This document shows, piece by piece, positions 16,566 to 26,021 of a stretch of DNA of 64,000 nt. The DNA lies in contig JALONI010000027.1 of the NCBI GenBank assembly GCA_025455015.1, positions 1 through 64,000 of the forward strand. The letters run 5' to 3'. The stretch comes from Cyclobacteriaceae bacterium (lineage in GTDB: Bacteria; Bacteroidota; Bacteroidia; Cytophagales; Cyclobacteriaceae). The position numbers and the translations under genes are program-made. The notes under the pieces were generated by a model. The model was not told the DNA's origin and ran no database searches. It saw only the letters and a program-made list of their open reading frames with translations. The stretch's first letter is position 1, and every line of letters starts with the position of its first letter.

Positions 16566-17993
16566 TTACGGCTGGCGCATCAACAACTGCCGCAGCGCCT
16601 CACCGGCTTCTCCATCAACGGTCAACTGGTTGCGAATGGGTTTGTGATCAAGGGAGGTGGCAATGGCAGCGCGCGTGGTGAGGTCTCGCTCGGCCGATCG
16701 TCCAGCAATCTGCAACCCCGTGATTTCGTTTAGCGCCAGATTCAGGAGTCGCTCGCGCGTATCGCCCAGCGGAAATATCCATAGGCGATTGTCTTCATCA
16801 AATCGGTTGGGCACAAACCCATTGCCATAGTCAGATTGATTCAACTTGTTGAATGATTTCACCACGATGGGTTGCATGCCCCAGGTATTGCGAGGTTCGT
16901 TTTCTTCATACAGACTGATGGAGCCCACATTTTTGCCCACCGTTTGATTGCCAATCAAAAATACCTCCATGAATGGCCGAAGCCCATTGATGAGCAACTC
17001 GCTGGCGGATGCTGTGCGTGAACCCGTGAGAATGAACACACGCTGCAATTGGCTGCCCACGTTTTGTGCTTTGTTTGTAAACTTTACCTCCAAAAAACCG
17101 GGCCCCAAAGCAGGATCGTTGATGATGGCTTGGGTAAGACCCTCATTGTACTGGCGCTTGACAAAAATATCGCTGGTGGTTGCGTTCTTAACAATCAGAC
17201 TGGCCAAGTTGCGCGTAGCCGTTTCCGATCCTCCACTGTTGAAGCGCAAGTCCACGATCAAGTCGGTGATGCCGGCACTTTTGAAATTCGTAAAAATCTG
17301 ATCCATTTCGGTGTTATACACTGTGCTGCCCTCGGTGGGCCCGGTGCCGAAAAAGTTATACACGTAGTAGCCAATTTTGTGATCGGGAAATTGAGTGAAT
17401 ACCGTGTGGTAGAAGTTTGGATTCTCGGCAAATTCAACTGTGTTTAGCTGCAGCGGAGTGGCGGCACCAAACGTACCCGATTCGATATTGATAGGTCGGT
17501 ATTCGAGGGTGTGTGGTTCTCCGATTTGCGAAAGAAGCGTGCGGTAGTTTTGTTCGGTAATGGTTTGGCCGTTGATCTTGGTGATCACATCGCCCCGTTT
17601 GAGGGCGGTGCCACTGGCCGGTGAGTTGGGCTTAACATAAAGTACTTGTGCAATGACATTGCCGGGGGCATTGCCATCGAGGTATAAAACGAACTCATAG
17701 CCGGCTTCTTTATTCACCCCGCGCAGGGAATTGAGCAGCTCTTGAAAGTTTTCCTGAATCCACGAAAACCGATCCTCATTGGAAAGCAGGCTTTCAAAAA
17801 AAAGGTCGGGTGTCAGCGTCTTGGTGGGGGCGGCCGGAATATCGTTTGTCCAGTAGTAGTAAAAACGCATGTTTTCCAATATCCACGAGTTGACACTATC
17901 GTTTGGATTATTGGGCGCAGGCGCCTCGTCTTTACAACTGATCGAAACGAATACGGTTGCCAACACTAACACGAACCACCGAAGAACTCTCAT
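16566..17993 (-). CDS. S41-family carboxyl-terminal processing protease, lipoprotein
   Basis: The 475-residue protein starts with a lipoprotein signal ending in VSISC, has a PDZ domain (NSPASGTALKRGDVITKING) at about residues 120-200 and an S41 tail-specific protease domain with LIVDLRFNSGG and the nucleophile serine in GSRTASASELLING. Such proteins cleave or bind C-terminal peptides in the periplasm or at the surface. The ATG at 17993 gives the signal peptide; a start at 18077 would add 28 non-signal residues. It is divergent from the BASS transporter gene. Confidence 0.85.
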   Translation of the reverse strand: MRVLRWFVLVLATVFVSISCKDEAPAPNNPNDSVNSWILENMRFYYYWTNDIPAAPTKTLTPDLFFESLLSNEDRFSWIQENFQELLNSLRGVNKEAGYEFVLYLDGNAPGNVIAQVLYVKPNSPASGTALKRGDVITKINGQTITEQNYRTLLSQIGEPHTLEYRPINIESGTFGAATPLQLNTVEFAENPNFYHTVFTQFPDHKIGYYVYNFFGTGPTEGSTVYNTEMDQIFTNFKSAGITDLIVDLRFNSGGSETATRNLASLIVKNATTSDIFVKRQYNEGLTQAIINDPALGPGFLEVKFTNKAQNVGSQLQRVFILTGSRTASASELLINGLRPFMEVFLIGNQTVGKNVGSISLYEENEPRNTWGMQPIVVKSFNKLNQSDYGNGFVPNRFDEDNRLWIFPLGDTRERLLNLALNEITGLQIAGRSAERDLTTRAAIATSLDHKPIRNQLTVDGEAGEALRQLLMRQP

Positions 17994-18109
17994 ATTTGTG
18001 CTTTTTTGGAACAACGAATGTATACACCAGGCCGCAAAAAAGAAAACGCCCGGCTTGAACAAAATGGTATGACACACACGGCTTTCTTGTATTTTTAGGC
18101 GCCTGACCT

Positions 18110-19021
18110 ATGGAAGAACTGGATGCCGTGCGGCTCAACTTTAGCAGCGACAGCCTGTGGGTGTTAAATGTCGTGTTGGCCATCCTCCTGTTTGGGGTGG
18201 CGTTGGAACTGAAAACCGCTGATTTCAAACGCCTGGCCGATAACCCGCGCGCATCCCTGATCGGTATTGCCTGTCAGTTTTTGCTGCTGCCCGCAATCAC
18301 CTTTGGGTTAGTGTGGGCCGTGCGCCCCCATCCCAGCATTGCGCTGGGCATGATGTTGGTGGCCGCCTGTCCGGGCGGAAACATCTCCAATTTTCTGACC
18401 CATTTTGCGCGCGGCAACACCGCCCTGTCAGTAAGCCTGACCGCTATCGGCACGGTGTTGGCCATCGTGGCCACACCCCTTAACCTGGCCGTGTGGGCCG
18501 GGTGGTATCCTCCTACGTCCGGCCTTCTACGCCACATTTCGCTCGACCCCTGGAACATGATCCAAACGATTGTCACACTCGCAGGTCTGCCGTTGGCCCT
18601 GGGCATGCTGGTGGCGCACTACACCCCGGCCTTGGCCAAGAAACTTACCGTGTATGTAAAGCCCCTTTCGATACTCGTTTTTGTGGCTTTTGTGCTTCTC
18701 GCTTTTGGCAACAATGTCGATCACTTCCAGCGGCACATCCACCGGGTGGCGGTGTTGGTGTTTGTGCACAACGCCCTGGCCTTACTCACCGGCTTTTGGG
18801 CCGCCCGGTGGGGTGGGCTTTCGCTGACGGACCAAAAAACCATAGCGCTGGAGACGGGTATTCAGAACTCCGGCCTGGGATTGATCCTGATCTTCCGCTT
18901 TTTTGATGGCATGGGCGGCATGGCGCTGGTGGCGGCCTGGTGGGGCATTTGGCACATCGTGTCGGGATTGGCGTTGGCCTATTACTGGTCGCGCGGCCAC
19001 GCAACCCAACCGGTCTCGTGA
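18110..19021 (+). CDS. BASS-family (bile acid:sodium symporter type) transporter
   Basis: The 303-residue protein has nine or ten transmembrane helices and BASS signatures: MMLVAACPGGNISNFLTHFA near the core crossover and ALETGIQNSGLGLIL in the second crossover. Bacterial members carry organic anions such as pantoate, pyruvate or sulfonates with sodium; the substrate is not predictable here. The stop codon overlaps the ATG of the acyltransferase gene (ATGA), implying translational coupling. A TATTTTTA sequence close to the -7 consensus lies just upstream. Confidence 0.85.
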   Translation: MEELDAVRLNFSSDSLWVLNVVLAILLFGVALELKTADFKRLADNPRASLIGIACQFLLLPAITFGLVWAVRPHPSIALGMMLVAACPGGNISNFLTHFARGNTALSVSLTAIGTVLAIVATPLNLAVWAGWYPPTSGLLRHISLDPWNMIQTIVTLAGLPLALGMLVAHYTPALAKKLTVYVKPLSILVFVAFVLLAFGNNVDHFQRHIHRVAVLVFVHNALALLTGFWAARWGGLSLTDQKTIALETGIQNSGLGLILIFRFFDGMGGMALVAAWWGIWHIVSGLALAYYWSRGHATQPVS

Positions 19022-20046
19022 TGCCGCGCGTGTGGTATTACTTGCTCCGGACGTATGTGCGCCTAGGGCTGTTCTTTTTTTACCGCAAGATGATCGTTCG
19101 CGGAGTTGATCACCTTCCGCAGGGGCCCATCCTGTTTGCGCCTAACCATCAAAATGCCTTCATGGATGCGCTTCTGGTCGTGTGCACCAATCATCGGTTC
19201 ACCCACTTTTTGGCCCGGGCCGACATCTTCAAAAAACGCTTGGTGCGAGGGTTGCTTTCCACACTCAACCTTCTGCCCGTGTACCGCTTGCGCGATGGGT
19301 TTGAAAACCTGCCCCGCAATCAACAAACGTTTGATACCACCAGCAAGCTGTTTGCGCGCGGCCACTCGCTGATTCTTTTTCCTGAAGGAAACCATGGGGC
19401 GCAGCGAAGGGTGCGGCCTCTGAGCAAAGGATTTACACGCCTCGTTTTTGACTTTCTGCGCAAGCATCCGACCCAAACCTTGCACATTGTGCCCGTGGGT
19501 TTGAACTATGAGGCGCATCGGCAGTTCCGAAGCGCTGTCAGCATCTGGTATGGCCGGCCCATCGCGGTAACAGCCGAAGCCTTGCTAAACGAAACGGCCG
19601 AAGCGCAACGCTTGCGGCTGCAGGTGTCCGAGGCCTTGAAAAAGCTTACCACGCACATCGAAGATTCGGCACGCCACGATGCCCTCGTTTGGCAACTGGA
19701 ACGTGCCGGAGCCACCCACCTATACCCGGCCCACAGCCAGGCGTTGATCGACCGCATCTTACGGGGCGAGCGTCTGCCCGAGGTGCCCCTTGCCAAACGG
19801 AAAATCAATTTTTTATGGCGTTGGTTGCATACCCCCGTGTTGGCCGTGTGGCGCAGGCAACGGGCCGGCATCCAGGACCCCGTGTTTGTGGCCTCGCTCA
19901 AGTTTGCTTTTGGGCTGTTTGTCTTTCCCCTGTACTATTTGGCGGTGGGCAGCGCGCTCATGTGGGCCGTTAACGGATGGGTGGCGGCAGGCGTATGCGC
20001 GTGCCTGGTTGTTTCAACTTTGGTGACCGTACGCGCCACACCTTGA
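19021..20046 (+). CDS. PlsC-type 1-acyl-glycerol-3-phosphate acyltransferase family protein
   Basis: The 341-residue protein has acyltransferase block I in APNHQNAFMDALL, which carries the NHxxxxD-like motif, block III in FPEGNHG, and a hydrophobic C-terminal segment (about residues 285-335) with two membrane helices. PlsC enzymes acylate lysophosphatidic acid; this longer form with a C-terminal membrane region is common in Bacteroidota and may act on other lysolipids. The ATG at 19021 overlaps the BASS stop codon; an upstream start at 18940 would lie within the transporter gene. Confidence 0.83.
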   Translation: MPRVWYYLLRTYVRLGLFFFYRKMIVRGVDHLPQGPILFAPNHQNAFMDALLVVCTNHRFTHFLARADIFKKRLVRGLLSTLNLLPVYRLRDGFENLPRNQQTFDTTSKLFARGHSLILFPEGNHGAQRRVRPLSKGFTRLVFDFLRKHPTQTLHIVPVGLNYEAHRQFRSAVSIWYGRPIAVTAEALLNETAEAQRLRLQVSEALKKLTTHIEDSARHDALVWQLERAGATHLYPAHSQALIDRILRGERLPEVPLAKRKINFLWRWLHTPVLAVWRRQRAGIQDPVFVASLKFAFGLFVFPLYYLAVGSALMWAVNGWVAAGVCACLVVSTLVTVRATP

Positions 20047-20122
20047 AACACCCCGTGGCTGATGGCCGAGCAGTTTGCAAACGCTTGGGGCAACGGCTAC
20101 CTTCGGGGCTTTTTCAATCCCC

Positions 20123-21622
20123 ATGGCAAAATCCCCTTCCTCCCTGCCACCCAAAAGCGATGTCGTGCTGATGGGCGCAGGCATCATGAGTGCCACCCTC
20201 GGTATCATTTTAAAAGAGTTAGACCCCGACATTACCATTCAGATTTTTGAACGCCTGGACGTGGCCGGTATGGAAAGTTCCGATGCGTGGAATAATGCCG
20301 GCACGGGGCATGCGGCCTTCTGCGAGTTGAACTACACGCCCCAAAAGGCCGATGGCACGGTAGATGTGGCCAAAGCGTTGAAGATTGCCGAGTCGTTTGA
20401 GGTGTCGCGCGAATTTTGGGCTTACCTGGTGGAAAAAAAATACCTGACCACCCCGACCGACTTCATCACGAAAGTGCCGCACATGAGTTTGGTGTGGGGC
20501 GATGACAACGTGGACTTTCTGCGCAAGCGCTATGCGTTGCTGCGCCAATGCTGTCTTTTTACGGACATGGCCTACACCGAAAATCGCGAAGAGATGGAGG
20601 CCTGGGCCCCGATTGTGATGCGCGGCCGCAGCAAAAAAATACCCGTGGCCGCTACACGCATGGACATGGGCACCGATGTAAACTTTGGTACCCTCACACG
20701 CGGCATGATTGACCAACTGGGCAAGATGCCGGGCGTGAGTGTCCATTACCACAGTGAGTGTCTGGACCTTGACCCCGATGGAAAAGGCGGCTGGGACGTT
20801 TTTGTGAAAGACCTGACCACCGGAAAAAAGCTACAGACCAATGCGCGTTTTTGCTTTATCGGGGCGGGCGGTGCTACGCTGCATTTACTCAAGCGGGCTG
20901 AAATCAATGAGCGCAAGGGCTATGGCGGCTTTCCGGTGAGTGGACTATGGCTCAAATGCCTCAATGAAGAACTGATTCAAAAACACCACGCCAAGGTGTA
21001 TGGCAAAGCCAGCGTGGGTTCGCCCCCGATGTCCGTGCCGCACGTGGACACGCGCATCATCAACGGCAAAAAGGAATTGCTTTTTGGCCCCTTTGCGGGA
21101 TTTTCTACCAAGTTTTTAAAGAACGGCTCGTTGATGGATTTGCCCATGTCCATCAAGCTGGACAATCTCATGCCCATGATTTTTGCCGGCATCAAAAACG
21201 TGCCGCTGACGAAGTACTTGATTGAACAACTGCGGCTCACACCGGAGGATCGGCTGGCGGCCCTGCGCGAATACGTACCCTTCACCAAACTGGAAGACTG
21301 GGAACTGAAAGAAGCCGGCCAGCGAGTGCAAGTGATCAAAAAGCATGAGAAGGAAGGTGGCGTGCTGGAGTTTGGCACCGAGTTGGTTGTGTCAGAAGAC
21401 GGAACGGTGGCGGCCTTGTTGGGTGCTTCGCCCGGAGCCTCTACTGCGGTAGCCATGATGTTGGAGTTAGTGCAGCGGTGCTTTAAAAAGCAAGCCAAAA
21501 CCGATGCGTGGCAAAGCAAGATACGAGCAATGGCCCCTTCCTTTGGGCAGTCGCTCGCCAAGAATCCCAACCTGATGGTGGATTCGCGCACGCGCACCAA
21601 TGCCGTGCTCCAGTTGGATTAA
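20123..21622 (+). CDS. mqo: Malate:quinone oxidoreductase
   Basis: The 499-residue FAD protein begins with DVVLMGAGIMSATLG, the Mqo-specific Rossmann variant, followed by ERLDVAGMESSDAWNNAGTG and later GASPGASTAVAMMLELV. It oxidises malate to oxaloacetate and passes electrons to the quinone pool at the membrane. The ATG at 20123 gives the usual N-terminus; the codon at 20075 would add 16 residues. It lies downstream of the PlsC-like gene after a 76-base gap. Confidence 0.94.
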   Translation: MAKSPSSLPPKSDVVLMGAGIMSATLGIILKELDPDITIQIFERLDVAGMESSDAWNNAGTGHAAFCELNYTPQKADGTVDVAKALKIAESFEVSREFWAYLVEKKYLTTPTDFITKVPHMSLVWGDDNVDFLRKRYALLRQCCLFTDMAYTENREEMEAWAPIVMRGRSKKIPVAATRMDMGTDVNFGTLTRGMIDQLGKMPGVSVHYHSECLDLDPDGKGGWDVFVKDLTTGKKLQTNARFCFIGAGGATLHLLKRAEINERKGYGGFPVSGLWLKCLNEELIQKHHAKVYGKASVGSPPMSVPHVDTRIINGKKELLFGPFAGFSTKFLKNGSLMDLPMSIKLDNLMPMIFAGIKNVPLTKYLIEQLRLTPEDRLAALREYVPFTKLEDWELKEAGQRVQVIKKHEKEGGVLEFGTELVVSEDGTVAALLGASPGASTAVAMMLELVQRCFKKQAKTDAWQSKIRAMAPSFGQSLAKNPNLMVDSRTRTNAVLQLD

Positions 21623-21796
21623 ACCGGATTCAGCCCCCCGTCTGCCGCGGTCGTTGGCAAAAACGAACACCTTGCCTGTCCATGCATGAACAGTAGAGCG
21701 CAACAGACCGGGCCGACAGCCGCTTTTGGACGCCTTTGGCGGGCATTCTATTTCTGGAAAGCTTTTTGAATGGATGTGGAAACAAATGCAATCGCT

Positions 21797-22084
21797 ATGA
21801 CAAAAGCTACCACATTGGCCGTTGTGCTTATTCTCGTGCTCACATTCCCTTTTTGGATCGGCCTGGCCGGGGGCGTGCTGGGGCTGATCGGTGGGTTGTT
21901 TGGTCTGTTGACCGGTTTGATCGCAGGTGCGTTTGGCTTGTTGGCCGCCTTGATGGGCGGTATCTTGGGTGGAATCGGCTCGTTGTTTTCGTGGTGCTGG
22001 AGTGGGGATGCGGACACCCTGCTTTGGTGCGTGGCAGCAGCCGTGGTCATAGCCGTGGTGACGCGCCAACACACTCGTAGCTAA
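21797..22084 (+). CDS. Small glycine-rich membrane protein
   Basis: The 95-residue protein has an N-terminal transmembrane helix, then a run of Gly-zipper repeats (about residues 26-65) that would pack as one or two further helices, and a last hydrophobic segment before TRQHTRS. I recognise no specific family; similar small proteins are seen near stress genes, which is weak evidence. The ATG at 21797 is preferred to 21770 because it starts directly before the helix. Confidence 0.6.
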   Translation: MTKATTLAVVLILVLTFPFWIGLAGGVLGLIGGLFGLLTGLIAGAFGLLAALMGGILGGIGSLFSWCWSGDADTLLWCVAAAVVIAVVTRQHTRS

Positions 22085-22131
22085 TTCCGGCTGTTTGGCT
22101 GCTGGCGGTTGTCTGGCTTGCCCCGATGCAT

Positions 22132-22139
22132 TATTATTG
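22132..22139 (+). promoter_or_regulatory. -7 promoter element (TATTATTG) with an upstream TTG
   Basis: TATTATTG lies 30 bases before the ATG of the small outer-membrane protein gene. A TTG at 22109-22111 is spaced 20 bases upstream, matching the -33/-7 spacing of Bacteroidota promoters. Confidence 0.5.
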
Positions 22140-22169
22140 CGGCCTCAAAAATCAAACTTTTAACTACTC

Positions 22170-22685
22170 ATGAAGAAAATCATTTTAGCCGGAGTATGCG
22201 TGTTGCTGACCAGCGTTGCTTTTGCGCAGGGCAATCTGGGCAAGGGCGGCAAACAACTGAATGCGGGTGTTGGCTTCTCCTCGTTTGGCGTGCCGGTGTA
22301 CGTGGGTGCCGACTTTGGCGTGCACGAGTCCATTTCCATTGGGCCGCGCTTTTCGTATCGTAACTATGGCAATCGGGTTGGTGGGCTGCGTTACAACCAG
22401 TCGCTCACCGTGTTGTCATTCAATGGCAATTATCACTTTAACACGTTGCTCAACCTGCCCCCGGAGTGGAATTTGTATGCCGGCTTGACGCTTGGCTACT
22501 ACTTCTGGTCGGATATCCGTTGGAACGATGGTCGAAACGATTTATTCGATGGGGAAGGCTCGGGTGTGGGGCTGGACCTTCAGGTTGGTGGCCGTTACTT
22601 TTTTGATGAGAAGTGGGGTGTGAATTTGGAATTTGGCGGGGGCACCATTTCAGGCGGTAGCTTTGGCATCACGTACAAATTGTAG
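22170..22685 (+). CDS. Small outer-membrane beta-barrel protein
   Basis: The 171-residue protein has a signal peptide ending in SVAFAQ and then alternating beta strands rich in Gly, Tyr and Phe, ending with a barrel-like strand GSFGITYKL. About eight strands can be drawn, consistent with a porin-like OmpW/OmpX-sized barrel. No function is evident. The 3' side holds the repeat pair at 22761-22960. Confidence 0.75.
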   Translation: MKKIILAGVCVLLTSVAFAQGNLGKGGKQLNAGVGFSSFGVPVYVGADFGVHESISIGPRFSYRNYGNRVGGLRYNQSLTVLSFNGNYHFNTLLNLPPEWNLYAGLTLGYYFWSDIRWNDGRNDLFDGEGSGVGLDLQVGGRYFFDEKWGVNLEFGGGTISGGSFGITYKL

Positions 22686-22760
22686 ACGTCTCAAAAAATA
22701 GCCGTTTCAAAAAACGACTCTACAATGGGTCAGAACAAAATTTGATTTTGGCGTTCCTTC

Positions 22761-22823
22761 GAGCTTCTTTGTGAAACTTTGAGTAGTAATTTACTACGCG
22801 GAGTTTCACAAAGAAGCGCGGAG
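22761..22823. repeat. 63-bp palindromic repeat, copy 1 (perfect hairpin)
   Basis: This copy contains a 15-bp perfect inverted repeat (CTTCTTTGTGAAACT at 22764-22778 and its complement at 22802-22816) enclosing a second 7-bp inverted repeat (GTAGTAA/TTACTAC at 22783-22797). It ends with AAAGAAGCGCGGAG, shared exactly with copy 2. It lies between two convergent genes. Confidence 0.8.
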
Positions 22824-22897
22824 TTACACAAAGCCACATTCAAAATAGTTGCGCGTCCTTGCGACTAAACCTACCTTTTGATTCTTTGCGTTTCTTT

Positions 22898-22960
22898 GAG
22901 CTTCTCTGTGCAACTCTGCGTAGCGGATTTTACATCCCAGCCGCATAAAGAAGCGCGGAG
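22898..22960. repeat. 63-bp palindromic repeat, copy 2 (degenerate hairpin)
   Basis: Same length as copy 1, with 22 of the first 26 bases and all of the last 14 identical, but a divergent centre that no longer pairs well. It ends 4 bases before the stop of the TonB-type receptor gene. Confidence 0.75.
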
Positions 22961-22963
22961 CTC

Positions 22964-25834
22964 CTACTCCCTTTTTCCCTTGATCGGAAACGATCCAAAC
23001 TGCCCGAATGCCATCGTTCCTGCCAGCTCATCGCCCGTGATCGCGGACTTCACTTGCACTACGGTGCTGTTGCCGCCAAACGAAAGCGTATACTCAAACA
23101 CGAGCTCGTTGCCGGTTACCTTGATGTTTTGGAGCGGCAGCGTCCGGTTGCCCATGCGGGCACTGGTCATGGTACCCGTGTAACCATCGGCCGTTTTTTC
23201 GATCACGATTTTTCCTTCGCCTCCCTGTGGCGACTCTACGGTGTAATTCCAGGTACCTTCTGCCTTGGCTACGGCTGTCGGGTCTGATTTTACTTCGGGT
23301 GCCTTGGCGGGTACTGCCGGTGCTGCGGGGCGCTGGCCTCCGCCACGCTGGCCTCCGCCAAAGCCCCCACCGCCCTGCATGCCACCACCCATGTCTGCGG
23401 CCCCTCCGCCATCGCCTTCTTTCAAGTCATCGTTGTTCACATTGCGGCCACGCCTGCGCGGCTGGTCAAAGCTCATTTTGCCAATGCGGTAGCTAAAGTT
23501 CACGCGCACGCTCCAGTTGTTGAGCACGGTGGTGCTCCGCTGGTCGATGAGCGGGGTTTCCAGGCCGTTGCGTATCTTCATCGAAGGGGCCAGAAAATTC
23601 TCCAACCCCATGCCTACGCTGCCTTTTTTATTGTTGAACTCTTTGCGCGCGCCCAGGCTGTAGATGCCAAAGCCACCCTGGAAGCCTTGCAGTTGAATTC
23701 TTCTGCCGCGATAAAAGCTGAACGTCTGGAGGGCCCATCCTTTGCCCAGGTCGTATCCGCCAAATATCCGGCCGCTGTATACCCAGCCCGTGTTGGCCGC
23801 ATTTTGGGTAGGGTCAGGCACGTTGTTCGCGAGGTCAGCATAGTACACATCACCTCCGCCATTCAACGAAAGTTTGCCAATGGAGACGTTGGCAAAAAAG
23901 CTCATGCCGTAGGCGTTTTCGCTGCCAATGTTGGCGTAGTTGGTGATGATGGTATCGGCCGAAAACCTACGAAGGCTTTGAATGGCGTTGTTGCTGTTGC
24001 GTACAAAGCCCGTAAAGTTCAGGGACGTGCCCTTGATAAACGTGCTGTAGCCCACTTCGTAGTTGTTGGTGAACTCGGGATCCAACACTGGATTGCCAAT
24101 GGTCACGTTCAACGGATTTTGATCTTGCCGGTTGGGGTTGAGAAACTGGATGCCGGGGCGTTGTATCCTTCGGTTGTACGAAGCTTTCACGGTCCCTTTT
24201 TTCAGTTTTTTAGATGCATTTACGCTGGGCACCAATACGCCATATTCAGGGATGGGAATGTCGGCTTCGGTACGGCTAAAGGCGTTGATAGTCGTATACT
24301 CATACCGCAAACCGGTTTTCAAACTATAGCCCGACTTGGCACTGTAGGTATGTGACAAGTAACCTGACACCACGTCTTGCTGGTAGTTTAAATTGTTGTT
24401 GCGCTGGGCGCTGTTGTCTTGCACAAACTCGCCATCGGCCCCCGTGGCGGTGAAGTACGTAAAGTCGCTGAGCACCGTGCGCCTGATGTCCTTGGCACCC
24501 ATCTCCAACATTTGGTTGGTGCCAATGGGTGTTTGATAATCCAATTGCAGGGTGGTTTCCCGGTTCAACCCATCGTTTAGGTTTTTCAAGCGTGACTCCA
24601 CCGCTTCAGTAGACTCATTCAAAATGGCGTTGGTGAAATCGTTGTTGCGGTTGTTTACGCTGTACAACGCCAAAAAGCTTAACTCTTGCTGTGGCTTGGC
24701 AAACTGCCGCGTATAACTCACGTTCACATCCACGTTATTGGAGAGATCTTCGGTGCGCACGTTGCGCAAACTGCTGCCCAGCAATGTGTTGTTGGCGAAC
24801 GACTGTGAGCTAAGGTTGTCTTGGTAACTAAAGTTGTTGCGCACGCCAAACCGAACGCTGGCAGCCAGCGAGTTTTTTTCATTGATGTCGTAATCCCACC
24901 CCAGGTTGTAATTTCCAAATAACCCCTCGCTGCGGTTGCCGGCACGTTGCACTGTTTGAATGTTGCTTTCGCGGTTGTTTTGAAAGTTCTCAAAACTTCC
25001 GTCAATGTTGTAATTGGCACGGCCAAAGCCGCCCAGCGAAAAACCCATTTTGCCTCTGCGGTAGTTGCCGCTCAAGCCCAGGTTGCTGCCACGGTATCCC
25101 ACACCCGCATCGAGGTTGAGCGTGAGGCCCTCCAGGTTGTTTTTCTTGGTGATGATGTTGATGATGCCGGCCGAACCTTCCGCATCGTAACGGGCCGAGG
25201 GGGAAGTGATCACTTCCACTGTTTTAATTTGGTCGGCCGGAATCTGCCGCAACGCATCGGCAATGGAGCTGGCCACAATGGTGGAGGGTTTGTTGTTGAT
25301 GAGCACCTGCACATTTTGGCTGCCGCGCAGGCTCACGTTGCCGTCAAAATCTACGGTCAGTTGGGGCACTCTTCGCAGTACGTCTGCCGCATCGCCCCCT
25401 TTCGTGGTTTGGTCATTTTCCGCGTTGTAAATCGTGCGGTCCACGCGCTCTTCCACCAGGTCTTTCTGGCCTTGCACCACCACTTCGCCCAACTGCTTGG
25501 CCTCTTCCTTGAGGGAAATCGTTCCCAGGTTGATGTCGTTCTTTTTGCCTGCCAGCACCACCGCTTGGCTGATGGTTTCGTAGCCGATAAAAGAGATCAC
25601 TACCGTGTAGCTGCCATCGGCCACTTTGCCAATGGAAAATTTGCCTTTGCCATCGGCAATGGTTCCATCAATGGTTTTTCCAGCGGCATCGGTCAGCGCT
25701 ACGGTGGCAAATTCCACCGGGGCCTTGGTGCCGGCATCGAGTATGGTGCCGGTAATTTTTCCATCGCCTTTGCCCTCTTGGGCCAACGCCTGCAGGCCAA
25801 ACAACACGGCAATGGATGCGAGAATCAGTTTCAT
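22964..25834 (-). CDS. TonB-type outer-membrane receptor with C-terminal soluble domain
   Basis: The 956-residue protein has a signal peptide (ALAQ), a carboxypeptidase-regulatory-like beta sandwich (residues 25-105), a plug domain (about 115-230, with GSAGIINIITKK) and a 22-strand-type outer-membrane barrel of the OMP_b-brl_3 class up to about residue 789 (VRVNFSYRIGKMSF). It then continues with a Gly/Pro-rich linker (790-861) and a 95-residue domain beginning WNYTVESPQGGEG that looks like a small beta barrel. A soluble domain after the barrel is unusual for this class. The usual TonB box is not obvious. The ligand is unknown; no SusD partner is next to it. Confidence 0.85.
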   Translation of the reverse strand: MKLILASIAVLFGLQALAQEGKGDGKITGTILDAGTKAPVEFATVALTDAAGKTIDGTIADGKGKFSIGKVADGSYTVVISFIGYETISQAVVLAGKKNDINLGTISLKEEAKQLGEVVVQGQKDLVEERVDRTIYNAENDQTTKGGDAADVLRRVPQLTVDFDGNVSLRGSQNVQVLINNKPSTIVASSIADALRQIPADQIKTVEVITSPSARYDAEGSAGIINIITKKNNLEGLTLNLDAGVGYRGSNLGLSGNYRRGKMGFSLGGFGRANYNIDGSFENFQNNRESNIQTVQRAGNRSEGLFGNYNLGWDYDINEKNSLAASVRFGVRNNFSYQDNLSSQSFANNTLLGSSLRNVRTEDLSNNVDVNVSYTRQFAKPQQELSFLALYSVNNRNNDFTNAILNESTEAVESRLKNLNDGLNRETTLQLDYQTPIGTNQMLEMGAKDIRRTVLSDFTYFTATGADGEFVQDNSAQRNNNLNYQQDVVSGYLSHTYSAKSGYSLKTGLRYEYTTINAFSRTEADIPIPEYGVLVPSVNASKKLKKGTVKASYNRRIQRPGIQFLNPNRQDQNPLNVTIGNPVLDPEFTNNYEVGYSTFIKGTSLNFTGFVRNSNNAIQSLRRFSADTIITNYANIGSENAYGMSFFANVSIGKLSLNGGGDVYYADLANNVPDPTQNAANTGWVYSGRIFGGYDLGKGWALQTFSFYRGRRIQLQGFQGGFGIYSLGARKEFNNKKGSVGMGLENFLAPSMKIRNGLETPLIDQRSTTVLNNWSVRVNFSYRIGKMSFDQPRRRGRNVNNDDLKEGDGGGAADMGGGMQGGGGFGGGQRGGGQRPAAPAVPAKAPEVKSDPTAVAKAEGTWNYTVESPQGGEGKIVIEKTADGYTGTMTSARMGNRTLPLQNIKVTGNELVFEYTLSFGGNSTVVQVKSAITGDELAGTMAFGQFGSFPIKGKRE

Positions 25835-26021
25835 TTAATTTGGGAGTATGGTAGATTAACCGTTCAAACGGGAAGCGGTTCTGCCTTTTTTAAATAATAC
25901 ATCGGTGGTCGACAACCGATTTCATTGGCAAAACACTCGTTTTCCGATCAAAACGAAGACGCGAAGGTACGGCTGCCTATGTTAATAAAGGTTAAAATTC
26001 CACGAGCGGGGCACCGGTGGC

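Noticed and set aside
18940-19020. Extended start for the PlsC-like protein
   Set aside because: It would overlap the end of the BASS gene; the ATG at 19021 overlaps its stop and gives a normal N-terminus.
22686-22963. CRISPR array
   Set aside because: Only two repeat units, both palindromic with different centres, and no regular spacers or cas genes.
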